Source: Hoyosella levis
GTDB lineage: Bacteria > Actinomycetota > Actinomycetes > Mycobacteriales > Mycobacteriaceae
Length of the DNA stretch: 64,000 nt
Reading direction: 5' to 3'
Assembly (NCBI RefSeq): GCF_026008515.1
Contig: NZ_BQYM01000002.1
Span: 1 to 64,000 of the forward strand
The notes below the pieces were generated by a model. The model saw only the letters and a list, made by a program, of their open reading frames with translations. It ran no database searches and was not told where the DNA came from. Both the position numbers and the translations under genes were made by a program. Every line of letters begins with the position of its first letter. The stretch's first letter is position 1. Shown piece by piece: positions 48,485-59,090 of the stretch.

Positions 48485-49594
48485 ATGCCTGCGAACATTC
48501 CTCTTGTCTTTACCGCACCGCGCCGCGGGATCCCGCCGCGGCACTTCGCCGATCTTGATCCCGCGGAGCGCAAGTCTGCCATCGCGGAGCTGGGCCTGCC
48601 GCCCTTCCGCGCTGACCAGATCGCGCGCCACTACTATGGTCGCCTCGATGCGGATCCGCACGCGATGACCGATCTTCCCGCCGCGGCCCGCGCGACCGTG
48701 GCCGAGGCCCTGTTCCCGCCGCTGCTCGAACCGGTCCGGCACCTCGCGTGCGATCGCGGGGAGACGCGGAAGACCTTGTGGAAGGCCCACGACGGCACGC
48801 TCCTCGAGAGCGTCCTGATGCGCTATCGCGATCGTGCCACGGTGTGCATCTCCAGCCAGGCTGGATGCGGGATGGCCTGCCCGTTCTGCGCGACCGGCCA
48901 GGCCGGGCTCGATCGGAACCTCTCCACTGCCGAGATCGTCGATCAGGTGCGGGCCGCAGCGGCCGCGATGCGCGACGGCGAGGTCGGCAGCAGTCCCGGT
49001 CGGCTCTCGAACGTCGTTTTCATGGGCATGGGGGAGCCGCTCGCGAACTACAAGCGCGTGCTCGCCGCCGTGCGACGCATCACTGATCCTGCCCCGCGCG
49101 GGCTCGGGCTTTCCCAGCGCAATGTGACGGTCTCGACCGTTGGACTGGCCCCGGCCATCCGCAAGCTTGCCGACGAGGGCCTCAGCGTCACGCTCGCGGT
49201 GTCGCTGCACACGCCTGACGATGAGCTGCGCGACACTCTCGTTCCCGTGAACAACCGCTGGTCGGTGGCTGAAGTGCTCGAGGCTGCCCGGTACTACGCA
49301 GACCAGACCGGGCGCCGTGTCTCGATCGAGTACGCGTTGATCCGCGATATCAACGATCAGCCGTGGCGCGCGGACCTGCTGGGCAAGAAGCTGCACAAGG
49401 CGCTGGGGCAGTTCGTGCACGTCAACGTCATCCCGCTGAACCCGACGCCGGGCAGCAAGTGGGATGCGAGCCCGAAGGCGGCCGAGGCCGAGTTCGTGCG
49501 GCGGGTGCAGGCGCAGGGCGTGCCGTGCACGGTGCGCGATACCCGTGGCCAGGAGATCGCGGCGGCCTGCGGACAGCTCGCTGCGGAAGGCTGA
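48485..49594 (+). CDS. rlmN: Dual-specificity rRNA/tRNA m2A methyltransferase RlmN
   Basis: RlmN is a radical SAM enzyme methylating A2503 of 23S rRNA and A37 of some tRNAs. It has 369 aa. The [4Fe-4S] motif is CGMACPFC (about residues 127-134), and the catalytic Cys is in [11 protein letters not shown] (~347). [11 protein letters not shown] and [12 protein letters not shown] are family motifs. ATG 48485 is preceded by TGGTCTGGTC without a clear ribosome-binding site. Convergent with the DUF2631 gene. Confidence 0.96.
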   Translation: MPANIPLVFTAPRRGIPPRHFADLDPAERKSAIAELGLPPFRADQIARHYYGRLDADPHAMTDLPAAARATVAEALFPPLLEPVRHLACDRGETRKTLWKAHDGTLLESVLMRYRDRATVCISSQAGCGMACPFCATGQAGLDRNLSTAEIVDQVRAAAAAMRDGEVGSSPGRLSNVVFMGMGEPLANYKRVLAAVRRITDPAPRGLGLSQRNVTVSTVGLAPAIRKLADEGLSVTLAVSLHTPDDELRDTLVPVNNRWSVAEVLEAARYYADQTGRRVSIEYALIRDINDQPWRADLLGKKLHKALGQFVHVNVIPLNPTPGSKWDASPKAAEAEFVRRVQAQGVPCTVRDTRGQEIAAACGQLAAEG

Positions 49595-49696
49595 GGCCCG
49601 GATCCGGGTGGTTCGCCACTGACGCGCCACCCTTGGGCAGTGTCAGCTAGCCCTTCGCATAGCTGCCACCCTTGGTCCGCTCCCGTGAGCAAAGCG

Positions 49697-49730
49697 CATA
49701 GCTGCCACCGAGATTTCGGTGGCAGCTATG
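49697..49730. terminator. Bidirectional terminator between rlmN and DUF2631 gene
   Basis: CATAGCTGCCACCGA (49697-49711) pairs perfectly with TCGGTGGCAGCTATG (49716-49730) around a 4-nt loop. A further copy of the left arm, CATAGCTGCCACC, lies at 49658-49670. Confidence 0.7.
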
Positions 49731-49805
49731 GGAGATCCGTGGGATCGGTGCGCTATGGGTGTCAGTCGCCCTGGACCCGCACGCGAGTGCAGGCCTCGAC
49801 CTTCT

Positions 49806-50081
49806 CTAGCGCCGCTTGGCCTTGCGCGAGTCGATGTTGTACTTGATGAGCAGGATGGCGATGGTGACGCCGGTGCCGATGATGAAGATGTTCTCGACAG
49901 CGCCCTCGTGGTTGCCGATGAGGTAGGCGAACACCATGAACGTGAAGAGCCAGCCCACGGCCTGGAACGCGGCGGGGAACTCGCCGTGCCAGCCCCAGCC
50001 CACGGAGGGCTCGTCCTGCGGGTCAACCTTTGATCGCGCGATGGCGCGGTCGAGGCCTGGGTCGATTTCTGTGCTGGCCAC
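49806..50081 (-). CDS. DUF2631 membrane protein
   Basis: This 91-aa actinobacterial protein starts at GTG 50081 behind AGGAGGA. After a short acidic region ending PSVGWGWHGEFPAA there are two transmembrane helices (~38-57 and ~62-80) and a basic end NIDSRKAKRR. It is found near dxr in mycobacteria. The function is unknown. Confidence 0.87.
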   Translation of the reverse strand: MASTEIDPGLDRAIARSKVDPQDEPSVGWGWHGEFPAAFQAVGWLFTFMVFAYLIGNHEGAVENIFIIGTGVTIAILLIKYNIDSRKAKRR

Positions 50082-50257
50082 CGTGATTCCTCCTGATCGC
50101 CTGAACGCTCACGCGGCCTGGGCCTGCCCCAGGAACGCGCGGTCCACTGAGCTTATCGTGACACATCGCGCGCGGGGCCATCCGGGAGGGGTTGCTGTCG
50201 CGGCACGCGCGGCACGGCATGGTGCGGGGGAGCACGGCCATCGGCGACAATGGCGGG

Positions 50258-51427
50258 GTGACCTCACCGACTCGTGTTCTTCTCCTTGGCAGCACTGGCT
50301 CGATCGGCACGCAGGCCCTGGAGGTGATCGCGGAGAACCCGGGGCGGTTCGAGGTGGTGGGCCTCGCGGCGGGGGGCGGCAACGTGGAGCTGCTGCGACG
50401 GCAGATCGTGGCGACGGGCTTGCCGGGGCACCGGGTCGCGGTGGCGTCGGTAGCGGCTGCGGAAAGGCTCGGCGTCGACGGCGTGCGGAGCGGCGAGGGG
50501 GCTGTCACGGACCTCGTGGAGTCCGTCGAGGCGGATGTAGTGGTGAACGCTCTGGTGGGCTCGCTGGGCCTGCGGCCGACGCTGGCGGCGCTGGGCACGG
50601 GCGCGCGGCTCGCGCTGGCCAACAAGGAATCCCTGGTGGCCGGTGGATCGCTGGTGCTCGGCGCCGCCGCGCCGGGACAGCTCGTACCGGTTGATTCGGA
50701 GCATTCAGCAATGGCGCAGTGCTTGCGGTCGGGCACGGGCAGCGAGGTGGACCGAATCGTGCTGACCGCATCGGGCGGGCCGTTCCGCGGCTGGTCGGCC
50801 GAGCGGCTCGAGCCGGTGACGCCGGAGCAGGCGGGGGCGCATCCGACGTGGTCGATGGGGCCGATGAACACGCTGAACTCGGCGACCCTGGTGAACAAGG
50901 GCCTGGAGCTCATCGAGACGCACCTGCTGTTCGGCGTGCCATACGAGCAGATCGACGTGGTGGTGCATCCGCAGTCGATCGTGCATTCGATGGTCACGTT
51001 CGTCGATGGATCCACGATCGCGCAAGCGAGCCCGCCGAGCATGCGGCTGCCGATCGCGCTGGCGCTGGGCTGGCCTGACCGGGTGGCGGGCGCTGCGCCG
51101 CGGCTTGATTTCGCGGAGGCCTCGTCGTGGACGTTCGAGCCGCTCGATGATGAGGTCTTTCCGGCGGTGCGTCTCGCGCGCGAGGCCGGGATGGCGGGAG
51201 GCTGCTCGACAGCGGTGTATAACGCGGCGAACGAGGAGGCTGCTGCGGCGTTCCTCACTGCGGGTCTGCGTTTTCCCCGGATCGTCCGTATCGTGGAGGA
51301 GGTGCTCGCGGCCGCGGACGAATGGTCGGTGGCGCCGTTGACGGTCGAGGATGTGCTCGCCGCGGAGGGCTGGGCCCGTGCCCGTGCCCGTGAGCTCATC
51401 GCCCAGGAGGATGTAGCCCGCTCATGA
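50258..51427 (+). CDS. dxr: 1-deoxy-D-xylulose 5-phosphate reductoisomerase
   Basis: The enzyme is the second step of the MEP isoprenoid pathway (DXP to MEP, NADPH, fosmidomycin target). It has 389 aa from GTG 50258. The NADPH-binding loop is [15 protein letters not shown]. The active-site parts are [34 protein letters not shown] and [20 protein letters not shown]. No good ribosome-binding site precedes the start; ATG 50219 would add 13 residues. The stop overlaps the rip1 start. ispG, another MEP gene, is two genes on. Confidence 0.95.
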   Translation: MTSPTRVLLLGSTGSIGTQALEVIAENPGRFEVVGLAAGGGNVELLRRQIVATGLPGHRVAVASVAAAERLGVDGVRSGEGAVTDLVESVEADVVVNALVGSLGLRPTLAALGTGARLALANKESLVAGGSLVLGAAAPGQLVPVDSEHSAMAQCLRSGTGSEVDRIVLTASGGPFRGWSAERLEPVTPEQAGAHPTWSMGPMNTLNSATLVNKGLELIETHLLFGVPYEQIDVVVHPQSIVHSMVTFVDGSTIAQASPPSMRLPIALALGWPDRVAGAAPRLDFAEASSWTFEPLDDEVFPAVRLAREAGMAGGCSTAVYNAANEEAAAAFLTAGLRFPRIVRIVEEVLAAADEWSVAPLTVEDVLAAEGWARARARELIAQEDVARS

Positions 51428-52677
51428 TGTTTGCGTTTGGCGTGACCTTGTTCGCGCTCGGCATTGGCTTGTCGATCGCGCTGCACGAGTATGGCCATTT
51501 CCTCACTGCCAAGGCGTTCGGCATGAAGGTGCGCCGGTATTTCATCGGATTTGGCCCGACGGTGTTCTCGTGGAGGCGCGGGGAGACGGAGTACGGGCTC
51601 AAGGCCATCCCGGCAGGCGGCTTCTGCGACATCGCGGGGATGACGGCTCTCGATGAGCTGGAGCCGGACGAGCATGAGCGGGCCATGTACAAGCAAGCCA
51701 CTTGGAAGCGCCTGGTGGTGATGCTGGGCGGCCCGATGGGCAACTTTGTGTTCGGCTTCGTGCTGGTGGTGGTGCTGGCGCTGGGCTGGGGCCTGCCAAA
51801 CCTCATGCTGTCGTCGAGCGCGGTGGTGGGCGAGGTCGGTTGCGTGGCGTCGTCGCAGGAGCCGCCGCGGCAGGACGCGGAGGGCCGGTGGGTGCCGGGA
51901 GGTGTCTCGGAATGCTCGGGCACCGGTCCGGCCGAGGAAGCTGGCATCGAGCCGGGGGATCTCATCGTCGCGGTGGATGGACAGCCAGTGGCCGATTTCG
52001 GCGAGCTGGTGCGGCTGGTGCAGCCCGCGGAGGGCGTCATCACGGTGACGGTGGAGCGCGGCGAGCAGCGCCTTGACTTCCCCGTGCAGGTGGAGCCCGC
52101 GCAGCGCTATGTGATCGAGCCAGGCCAGTCCGTGGAGCAGGCGCGGCCGGAGTCAGTCAGCGCGATCGGTGTCGGAGCAGGACGCTTGGACCCGCCCGAG
52201 CCATTGGGCGTGCTGCCGGCGTTCCCCGCCTCCGTCGCGTTCACCGGCGATATGGCGGTGCTCACCTGGGATGCGATGCTAAGGATCCCCGAGCGCATGC
52301 CCGCGGTGGTGCGGTCGATCATGGGGGAGGATCGCGATCCGGACACCCCGATCAGCGTGGTCGGCGCGAGCCGCATCGGCGGGGAGGTCGCGGAGCGTGG
52401 CCTGTGGGAAGTATTCATCCTGCTGCTCGCGAGCCTGAACTTCTTCATCGGCCTGTTCAACCTGCTGCCGCTGCTTCCGCTCGACGGCGGGCATATCGCG
52501 GTCACCATCTACGAGTCGATCCGCAACCGCATCCGGCGCATGATGGGCAAGCCCAACGGCGCCCCGGTCGACTACACCAAGCTGTTGCCGATCACGTTCA
52601 CCGTGATGCTGCTCGGCGGCGCGGTTATGCTTCTCACCATCACCGCCGACATCGTCAACCCGATCAGATTGTTCTAG
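51424..52677 (+). CDS. rip1: Site-2 zinc metalloprotease Rip1-like
   Basis: This intramembrane protease cleaves anti-sigma factors after site-1 cleavage and affects cell-envelope composition in mycobacteria. It has 417 aa. The zinc motif HEYGH (H21, H25) lies in the first membrane helix, a PDZ domain is centred near [20 protein letters not shown], and the third ligand is in LLPLDGGH (~354). It starts on the dxr stop (ATGATG; either Met possible). Confidence 0.94.
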   Translation: MMFAFGVTLFALGIGLSIALHEYGHFLTAKAFGMKVRRYFIGFGPTVFSWRRGETEYGLKAIPAGGFCDIAGMTALDELEPDEHERAMYKQATWKRLVVMLGGPMGNFVFGFVLVVVLALGWGLPNLMLSSSAVVGEVGCVASSQEPPRQDAEGRWVPGGVSECSGTGPAEEAGIEPGDLIVAVDGQPVADFGELVRLVQPAEGVITVTVERGEQRLDFPVQVEPAQRYVIEPGQSVEQARPESVSAIGVGAGRLDPPEPLGVLPAFPASVAFTGDMAVLTWDAMLRIPERMPAVVRSIMGEDRDPDTPISVVGASRIGGEVAERGLWEVFILLLASLNFFIGLFNLLPLLPLDGGHIAVTIYESIRNRIRRMMGKPNGAPVDYTKLLPITFTVMLLGGAVMLLTITADIVNPIRLF

Positions 52678-52753
52678 TGGCAGGACCTCAGCCACATCCC
52701 CTGCCTCTGATGAAGGCCCAGCAGGGGCGCGAGACGTTGAAGGAAGGTTTGTT

Positions 52754-53932
52754 GTGACAGGCACGAGCTCGGCCGGAACCACCAATGCGATCGGCCTCGG
52801 TATGCCCGCGGGCCCGGTCGAGGTCCTTGCGACCCGTCGCCGCACCCGGCAACTCATGGTCGGCTCGGTCGGCGTCGGCAGCGATCACCCGGTCTCGGTG
52901 CAGTCGATGACCACCACCAAGACGCATGACGTCAACGCGACCCTGCAGCAGATCGCGGAGCTCACGGCGTCGGGATGCGACATCGTGCGGGTCGCGTGCC
53001 CGCGCCAGGAGGATGCGGACGCGCTCGCCGAGATCGCGCGGAAGAGCCAGATCCCCGTGATCGCTGACATCCACTTCCAGCCGCGCTACATCTTCTCCGC
53101 GATCGACGCGGGCTGCGCGGCGGTGCGGGTGAACCCGGGCAACATCAAGGAGTTCGATGGTCGCGTCAAGGAGGTAGCGAAGGCTGCTGGCGATGCGGGC
53201 ATCCCCATCCGCATTGGCGTGAACGCTGGCTCGCTGGACCCGCGCATTCTCGGCAAGTACGGCAAGGCCACGCCGGAGGCGCTCGTCGAATCGGCCCTGT
53301 GGGAAGCGGGCCTGTTCGAGGAGCACGGCTTCGGCGACATCAAGATCTCCGTGAAGCACAATGACCCCATCGTGATGGTGCGTGCGTACGAGCTGCTCGC
53401 CGAGCAGTGCGACTACCCGTTGCATCTCGGGGTGACCGAGGCTGGCCCGGCCTTCCAGGGGACCATCAAGTCGGCGGTGGCGTTCGGTGCGCTGCTCTCG
53501 CGGGGCATCGGCGATACGATCCGCGTGTCGTTGTCCGCGCCTCCCGTGGAGGAGGTCAAGGTCGGCAACCAGATCCTGCAATCGCTGAACCTGCGGCCGC
53601 GCAAGCTCGAGATCGTCTCCTGCCCGTCGTGTGGCCGCGCGCAGGTGGATGTGTATACGCTCGCCGACGAGGTCACCGCGGGGCTCGAGGGCATGGATAT
53701 CCCGCTGCGGGTCGCGGTGATGGGCTGCGTGGTCAACGGGCCCGGCGAGGCACGCGAGGCGGATCTTGGTGTCGCCTCCGGCAATGGCAAGGGCCAGATC
53801 TTTGTCAAGGGCAAGGTCATCAAGACTGTTCCCGAGGCGAAGATCGTGGAGACCCTGATCGAGGAAGCGATGCGCATCGCCGAGGAAACCGAGGGGAGCG
53901 GCGACGGTGGGCCGGTCGTGACGGTCAGCTGA
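52754..53932 (+). CDS. ispG: 4-hydroxy-3-methylbut-2-enyl diphosphate synthase
   Basis: The iron-sulfur enzyme makes HMBPP from MEcPP in the MEP pathway. It has 392 aa. GTG 52754 follows GAAGGAAGG. Motifs are [20 protein letters not shown] and [12 protein letters not shown] (written [12 protein letters not shown] here), with cluster cysteines in CPSCGRAQ (~290) and [11 protein letters not shown] (~324). The dxr-rip1-ispG order is as in mycobacteria. Confidence 0.96.
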   Translation: MTGTSSAGTTNAIGLGMPAGPVEVLATRRRTRQLMVGSVGVGSDHPVSVQSMTTTKTHDVNATLQQIAELTASGCDIVRVACPRQEDADALAEIARKSQIPVIADIHFQPRYIFSAIDAGCAAVRVNPGNIKEFDGRVKEVAKAAGDAGIPIRIGVNAGSLDPRILGKYGKATPEALVESALWEAGLFEEHGFGDIKISVKHNDPIVMVRAYELLAEQCDYPLHLGVTEAGPAFQGTIKSAVAFGALLSRGIGDTIRVSLSAPPVEEVKVGNQILQSLNLRPRKLEIVSCPSCGRAQVDVYTLADEVTAGLEGMDIPLRVAVMGCVVNGPGEAREADLGVASGNGKGQIFVKGKVIKTVPEAKIVETLIEEAMRIAEETEGSGDGGPVVTVS

Positions 53933-54058
53933 GGCGCCGATCACGGAGCCGCTGATCGCGGGCGCATCACGGCCCCGGCACGGTCTAGTTTCCCTTTTTT
54001 CGTTCTTGCCCCCCAAACGGGGTACCGCTGGACCCCTTTCTCGTGGCAATCTTGAGTT

Positions 54059-54895
54059 GTGCTGAAGTTGCTGGGTGCCCGTCCCCTGGGGTTGCGTGAT
54101 ACCTCAGCGGTGCTGCGCGCGCTCGACAACGACCCGATCGCAAGCTGCATGGTCGCCGCGCGCATCGAGGAGTTCGGGGTGGATCCGCGGTTCCTGCGTG
54201 GCGAGCTCTGGAGCCGGGGCCGGCCCGAGGAATCCCTCTGCTTCTCCGGCGTCAACCTGATTCCGCTGCGCGGCGACGAGACCGACATGCGGTTCTTCGC
54301 GGACCGCGCCTGCCGGGGCCCACGCATGTGCTCCTCGCTGGTGGGTCGCGCTGACCTGGTGCTGCCGCTGTGGGAGCAGCTCGAGAGCGAGTGGGGCGCG
54401 CCGCGCGAGATCCGCGACGAGCAGCCCATGCTGGCCCTGCCCGGCCCCCCGCGCTGCCAGTCCGATCCCTTCACGCGACGAGCACGCAAGGACGAGCTCG
54501 AGCCGTATCTTGATGCCGCCGTGCGCATGTTCATCGAAGAGGTCGGCGTGGATCCCTTGGCCCACGATGGCGGTCGCTCCTATCGCTACCGCATCCAGGG
54601 CCTGATCGAGTCAGGCCGGGCATGGGTGCGCTTCGAAGGCGATGAAGTGGTGTTCAAGGCCGAGGTCGGCTCGATGTCGCACCGGGTGGGCCAGATCCAC
54701 GGCGTATGGGTGCACCCCGACTATCGCGGATGTGGCCTCGGCGCGGCCGGAACAGCAGCGATCGCGCAGTCCATCGCGAGATCCGGGCGCATCGCGAGCC
54801 TGTATGTGAACAGCTACAACCGGGCCGCGCGCACGATGTACGCGAAGGTCGGATTCCAGCAGGTCGCCACTTTCGCGACGGTGCTGGTGGACTAG
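54059..54895 (+). CDS. GNAT-family N-acetyltransferase (DUF4081 type)
   Basis: The protein has 278 aa. The N-terminal DUF4081 region (~1-125) contains NDPIASCMVAARIEEFGVDP. The C-terminal GNAT domain contains IHGVWVHPDYRGCGLGAAGT (acetyl-CoA loop) and SLYVNSYNRAARTMYAKVGF. It follows ispG in mycobacteria (Rv2867c by position). The acetylated substrate is unknown. GTG 54059 start; 126-bp gap from ispG. Confidence 0.9.
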   Translation: MLKLLGARPLGLRDTSAVLRALDNDPIASCMVAARIEEFGVDPRFLRGELWSRGRPEESLCFSGVNLIPLRGDETDMRFFADRACRGPRMCSSLVGRADLVLPLWEQLESEWGAPREIRDEQPMLALPGPPRCQSDPFTRRARKDELEPYLDAAVRMFIEEVGVDPLAHDGGRSYRYRIQGLIESGRAWVRFEGDEVVFKAEVGSMSHRVGQIHGVWVHPDYRGCGLGAAGTAAIAQSIARSGRIASLYVNSYNRAARTMYAKVGFQQVATFATVLVD

Positions 54896-54946
54896 CAGGC
54901 ACCCTGCTCCTCGCATCGGCACCGCGCGCCCATTACCCTCGTTAGC

Positions 54947-55810
54947 ATGTCGACCCGCACTGCCTTGCAGCCTGGAACCCTCTCGCCGATCCGTGAGGTG
55001 CCCGCCTCGATCACCCGCCCCGAGTACGCCTGGCGGAAGACAGCCAAGGAAGGCCATGAGCCGTGGGTGCAGACGCCCGAGGTGATCGAGAAGATGCGGA
55101 TCGCGGGACGCATCGCCGCCGATTCGATCGTGGAGGCGGGCAAGCTGGTCGAGCCCGGCGTCACCACCGATGCGCTCGATGCCGTCGTGCACGAGTACCT
55201 GTGCGACCACGGCGCCTATCCGTCGACGCTGGGCTACCGGGGATTCCAGAAGTCCTGCTGCACCTCGCTCAACGAGGTGATCTGCCACGGCATCCCGGAC
55301 TCCACGGTGATCGAGGATGGGGACATCGTCAAGATCGACGTGACCGCCTACATCGGTGACGTGCACGGCGATACATGCGTCACGTTCTTCGCTGGCAATG
55401 TCTCCGAGGAGCATCGCCTGCTCGTCGAGCGGACCAAGGCGGCGCTGGACCGGGCGATCAAGGCGGTCAAGCCAGGGCGCCAGCTCAACGTGGTGGGGCG
55501 GGTCATCGAGTCCTACGCGAGCCGCTTCGGCTACGGGACGGTGCGCGCGTTCACCGGTCACGGCGTCGGCCCGACGTTCCACAACGGCCTCGTGGTGCTG
55601 CACTACGACGATCCCACCGTGGAGACCGTGCTCGAGCCGGGCATGACGTTCACGATCGAGCCGATGATCAACCTCGGCGGCATCGAGCATGAGATCTGGA
55701 ACGACGGCTGGACCGTGGTGACGAAGGATCGCCAGTGGTCGGCGCAGTTCGAACACTCGCTGGTGGTCACCGATACCGGGGCCGAGGTACTGACGCTCCC
55801 CTCGGCGTGA
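54947..55810 (+). CDS. map: Type I methionine aminopeptidase
   Basis: The enzyme removes initiator Met. It has 287 aa. The five metal ligands are visible: D in [10 protein letters not shown] in GDTCVTFF, H in [13 protein letters not shown] in TIEPMINL and E in [10 protein letters not shown] ~45-residue N-terminal extension with an [15 protein letters not shown] linker is typical of the longer actinobacterial form. The stop overlaps the CobQ start. Confidence 0.95.
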   Translation: MSTRTALQPGTLSPIREVPASITRPEYAWRKTAKEGHEPWVQTPEVIEKMRIAGRIAADSIVEAGKLVEPGVTTDALDAVVHEYLCDHGAYPSTLGYRGFQKSCCTSLNEVICHGIPDSTVIEDGDIVKIDVTAYIGDVHGDTCVTFFAGNVSEEHRLLVERTKAALDRAIKAVKPGRQLNVVGRVIESYASRFGYGTVRAFTGHGVGPTFHNGLVVLHYDDPTVETVLEPGMTFTIEPMINLGGIEHEIWNDGWTVVTKDRQWSAQFEHSLVVTDTGAEVLTLPSA

Positions 55811-57375
55811 GCTCCACGCGTCCCTCGGGGGCGCTGCTGGTCGCGGGAACCACTTCCGATGCGGGCAAGAGCCTGATCGTGGCGGGATTGTGCCGGGCCT
55901 GGGCGCGGCAGGGCGTCGCGGTGGCGCCGTTCAAGGCGCAGAACATGTCGAACAATTCGTTCGTCACCCTCGACGGCGGCGAGATTGGCCGGGCGCAGGC
56001 GCTGCAGGCGCGGGCGTGCGGTCTCGAGCCCAGCACGCGGTTCAATCCGATCCTGCTCAAGCCGGGGTCTGATCGGCGCTCGCAGCTTGTCATCCATGGC
56101 CGCGCCGAGGGAATGGTGATGGCCGGTGACTATGTCGCGCGCCGCGCCTGGTTGCGCGATGTCGCCGCCGAGACGCTGCGCGGCCTGCGCGAGGAGTTCG
56201 ACATCGTGGTGTGCGAGGGCGCGGGCTCGCCGGCCGAGATGAACCTCCGCCATTCCGATGTGGCGAACATGGGCCTCGCCGAGGCGGCCGGCCTGCCCGT
56301 CGTGGTGGTGGGCGACATCGACCGCGGTGGAGTGCTGGCGCACTTCGTGGGCACGCTAGCGGTACTCTCCGCTGCTGACCAGCAACGCCTGGCGGGCTTC
56401 ATCGTGAACAAGTTCCGTGGTGATCCGGGCTTGCTGCGGCCCGGCCTCGAGGCGGTGGAGCAGCTGACCGGGCGCCCGGTCCTGGGAACGGTGCCGTTCC
56501 TGAACGATGTGTGGCTCGACGCGGAGGATTCGCTGGGCAGCCAGGTCGGTCGGGTTGTGGGCATGGCGTTGCCCCCGATCGGTGACGAGTGGTTATCGGT
56601 GGCGGCGATCCGGCTGCCGCGGGTGTCGAACGCGACCGATGTGGAGGCATTGGCGTGCGAGCCGGGCGTGGTCGTGCGGTGGGTCGACGATCCCGGTTCG
56701 GTGCTGGCCGCGGACCTCGTGGTGCTGCCAGGCAGCAAGGCGACGGTCGATGATCTTCGCTGGCTGCGCGAGCGTGGCCTCGACCGTGCTGTGCAAGCGC
56801 GAGCAGCGGCGGGCGGTCCGATCCTGGGCATCTGCGGCGGCTACCAGATGCTAGGAAGCGCAATCGTCGATCCGGTGGAGTCCGGCACCCAGGGTCCGGT
56901 GGCGGGGCTAGCACTGCTCGATGTGGTGACCGAGTTCGCGCGGGAGAAGGTGCTCGAGCGCCCCGAGGGGCGCGGCAGCGCGGTAGGGCGGGGCATCGAC
57001 GTGCGTGGCTACGAGATCCACCACGGTCGGGTAGCGCGCAATAGCGAAGCGCCACTGCTGGACACCGCTGCGGGGGGCGAGGGCAGCGCGAAGGGAGCCT
57101 GCTGGGGCACTCATTGGCATGGCCTGCTCGACAATGATGAGTTCCGCCGCGCGTTCCTGCAGGAGGTGGCGCGGTGCCGCGGGATGCGTGGCTTCCGGGT
57201 GTCGGCTAGTACCTCGGTGGACGCGGCCCGGGAGGCCCAGCTCGATGCGATCGCGGATGCGGTGGAGCAGGGGATCGGCCTTGCGCGGCTTGAGGCTGTC
57301 ATGCGGTCGGGCCGCGATAGCGGCGCGGGTCCGGGAGCCTTGCCTGTGCTGGACGCGCGACTGCGGTCGCCCTAG
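55807..57375 (+). CDS. cobQ: Cobyric acid synthase
   Basis: CobQ/CbiP amidates four carboxylates of adenosylcobyrinic acid a,c-diamide in B12 synthesis. It has 522 aa from GTG 55807, overlapping map. The ATPase domain has [29 protein letters not shown] and [13 protein letters not shown]. The amidotransferase domain has the Cys in [11 protein letters not shown] and the His in [11 protein letters not shown]. No other cobalamin gene and no cobalamin riboswitch is seen in the window. Confidence 0.94.
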   Translation: MSSTRPSGALLVAGTTSDAGKSLIVAGLCRAWARQGVAVAPFKAQNMSNNSFVTLDGGEIGRAQALQARACGLEPSTRFNPILLKPGSDRRSQLVIHGRAEGMVMAGDYVARRAWLRDVAAETLRGLREEFDIVVCEGAGSPAEMNLRHSDVANMGLAEAAGLPVVVVGDIDRGGVLAHFVGTLAVLSAADQQRLAGFIVNKFRGDPGLLRPGLEAVEQLTGRPVLGTVPFLNDVWLDAEDSLGSQVGRVVGMALPPIGDEWLSVAAIRLPRVSNATDVEALACEPGVVVRWVDDPGSVLAADLVVLPGSKATVDDLRWLRERGLDRAVQARAAAGGPILGICGGYQMLGSAIVDPVESGTQGPVAGLALLDVVTEFAREKVLERPEGRGSAVGRGIDVRGYEIHHGRVARNSEAPLLDTAAGGEGSAKGACWGTHWHGLLDNDEFRRAFLQEVARCRGMRGFRVSASTSVDAAREAQLDAIADAVEQGIGLARLEAVMRSGRDSGAGPGALPVLDARLRSP

Positions 57376-57390
57376 CGCGTGGGCTTGGCC

Positions 57391-57990
57391 CTAGCTGGGG
57401 GCGAGGTAGCGGGCGAGCAGGTCGATCTGCTCGGCGCGGAGGGCGTCGAGCGTCGGTGGGCCTGCCATGATGGGCGCGGAGATAAGCCACGACTGGCAGA
57501 GCAGGAGGACGGTGTGGGCCATCGCGGCGGCGTCACCGTCGCGGATCGTGCCGGTGGCCTGTCCTTGGCGGATCATGCGCTCGAAGACCGCGATGCCCCA
57601 GTTCTGGGTGCGGCCGCGGCGCTGGATGACATAGGTGAGCATGATCTCCGGATCGACGTCGATGACTTTCGCGAAAAGCGTATTGTCACGGAGCGAGTCG
57701 GTTATGGCGAGCAGAGCGGTTGCTAGCTCGCGTGGTGCTCGCGCGGAATGGTGGCTCTCGGTGGCGAGGAGGTCGTCGATGCCGGGGAGGCTTGTCCATT
57801 CGCGGGTCATCACGTCGCTCATGAGCCGACGCATGTCGTTCCATTTGCGGTAGATGGACATGCGCGAGACGCCGGCGCGCCGGGCCACATCGGTGAGGGT
57901 GGTGCGCTTCCAGCCGACCGCGAGCACGCAGTCGCGCGCGGCGTCGAGGATGGCATCCTCATTGATGGACCTGTGACGACTGATCGACAT
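57391..57990 (-). CDS. TetR-family transcriptional regulator
   Basis: The protein has 199 aa. The N-terminal DNA-binding domain reads AILDAARDCVLAVGWKRTTL and DVARRAGVSRMSIYRKWND, a clear TetR helix-turn-helix. The C-terminal ligand domain is not similar to a known type. It is divergent from the diacylglycerol-kinase-like gene and convergent with cobQ (15 bp apart). It probably represses itself and the divergent gene through the palindrome at its start. Confidence 0.9.
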   Translation of the reverse strand: MSISRHRSINEDAILDAARDCVLAVGWKRTTLTDVARRAGVSRMSIYRKWNDMRRLMSDVMTREWTSLPGIDDLLATESHHSARAPRELATALLAITDSLRDNTLFAKVIDVDPEIMLTYVIQRRGRTQNWGIAVFERMIRQGQATGTIRDGDAAAMAHTVLLLCQSWLISAPIMAGPPTLDALRAEQIDLLARYLAPS

Positions 57991-58014
57991 ATGTCACAAC
58001 GTAACATATCCGAC
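57986..58014. promoter_or_regulatory. Putative TetR operator
   Basis: The perfect palindrome GACATATGTC (57986-57995) overlaps the start codon of the regulator. A degraded second site, AACATATCCGACATGT, follows within 20 bp. AT-rich compared with its surroundings. Confidence 0.5.
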
Positions 58015-58141
58015 ATGTGCGGGATGAGTCTCGCCGAATTTCGCTACGGCAGTGATCCACGCCTCGCGCTGGAGGTATCGACAGGCTCGCTCGCATCCCG
58101 CATCATCGTGCGGTGAGACCAACCCAGCAAGGCCCGAAGCC

Positions 58142-59056
58142 GTGAGCGTCGGCCGCGCGTTCCATTTCTTGGTCAACCGCGACGCTGGCGGCGGCTCCGC
58201 CGCCCGAGCAGCCGAGCCGGTGGCGCGCCGGATCCAGGCGGCGGGACACCAGGTGAGGATCACCCGGAGCGCTGGCTCCCAGCATTGTCATGCCCTGTTG
58301 CCTGGCTCGGTCGCGCGCGGCGAGATCATCGTCGCGGTCGGCGGGGACGGCATGGTGGGCTCGCTCGCCGGAGCAGTTTCGGACGCGGGGGGCACCCTCG
58401 GCATCGTGCCAGCGGGGCGTGGAAACGACCTTGCCCGGCAGCTCGGCATTCCGCGTGCCCCGGCTGCCAGTGCCGACTACTTGCTGCATGGCCGGGCTAC
58501 GCGCATCGATCTCATCGACGTGACCACTGCACGCGGTGCGGACGTGGTCGCGGGGAGTGTCTATGCGGGGGTGGATTCCCTCGCTTCGGCGCTGGTGGAT
58601 CGAGCGCCACGCTTCATTCCCGCCGCGCTCCAGTACCACTATGCAGCCATCCGGGCCCTCGCCTCGTTTCCGCCCCGCCAGTACATCGTCGACGTCGATG
58701 GTGCTTGCTATCGCTTCCGGGGCTTCACCACGGTCATCGCTAGCTCGGGCTTCTACGGGCGGGGCATGCACATCGCGCCCGGTGCCGACCCCGCGGACGG
58801 GAGCCTCGACATCGTGATGGTCTCGGCCGACTCGCGCGCGAGGCTGCTGCGATCGCTGCCCCGCCTCTACCGCGGCGACCACGTAGCGCTTCCCGACGTC
58901 ACCGTCCTCCGCGGCCGGGACGTGGCGGTGCGGATCGAGGATCCAGGGGAGGAGCTCGAGGCCTGGGGCGATGGGGATCGGCTCGGGGTCCTCCCGCTGC
59001 GCGCATCCGTGCGGCCCGCAGCGCTCGAAGTGCTCGTGCCGTGGCCCGCCCAATGA
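58142..59056 (+). CDS. Diacylglycerol/lipid kinase family protein
   Basis: The protein has 304 aa. GTG 58142 gives MSVGRAFHFLVNRDAGGGSA; upstream residues are not conserved. The catalytic domain has VAVGGDGMVGSLAGAV and TLGIVPAGRGNDLARQLGIP, and the second domain has GSLDIVMVSADSRARLLRSL. Family members phosphorylate diacylglycerol or sphingoid lipids. The exact lipid is unknown. Its neighbour is the divergent TetR gene, and it converges on the ABC permease gene. Confidence 0.9.
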   Translation: MSVGRAFHFLVNRDAGGGSAARAAEPVARRIQAAGHQVRITRSAGSQHCHALLPGSVARGEIIVAVGGDGMVGSLAGAVSDAGGTLGIVPAGRGNDLARQLGIPRAPAASADYLLHGRATRIDLIDVTTARGADVVAGSVYAGVDSLASALVDRAPRFIPAALQYHYAAIRALASFPPRQYIVDVDGACYRFRGFTTVIASSGFYGRGMHIAPGADPADGSLDIVMVSADSRARLLRSLPRLYRGDHVALPDVTVLRGRDVAVRIEDPGEELEAWGDGDRLGVLPLRASVRPAALEVLVPWPAQ

Positions 59057-59090
59057 TCGGATCGGTGATGGGATCGGCGATCGGGTCGGG

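Noticed and set aside
55700-55810. Search for a cobalamin riboswitch before cobQ.
   Set aside because: cobQ overlaps map, so there is no leader, and no B12-box-like sequence was seen upstream.
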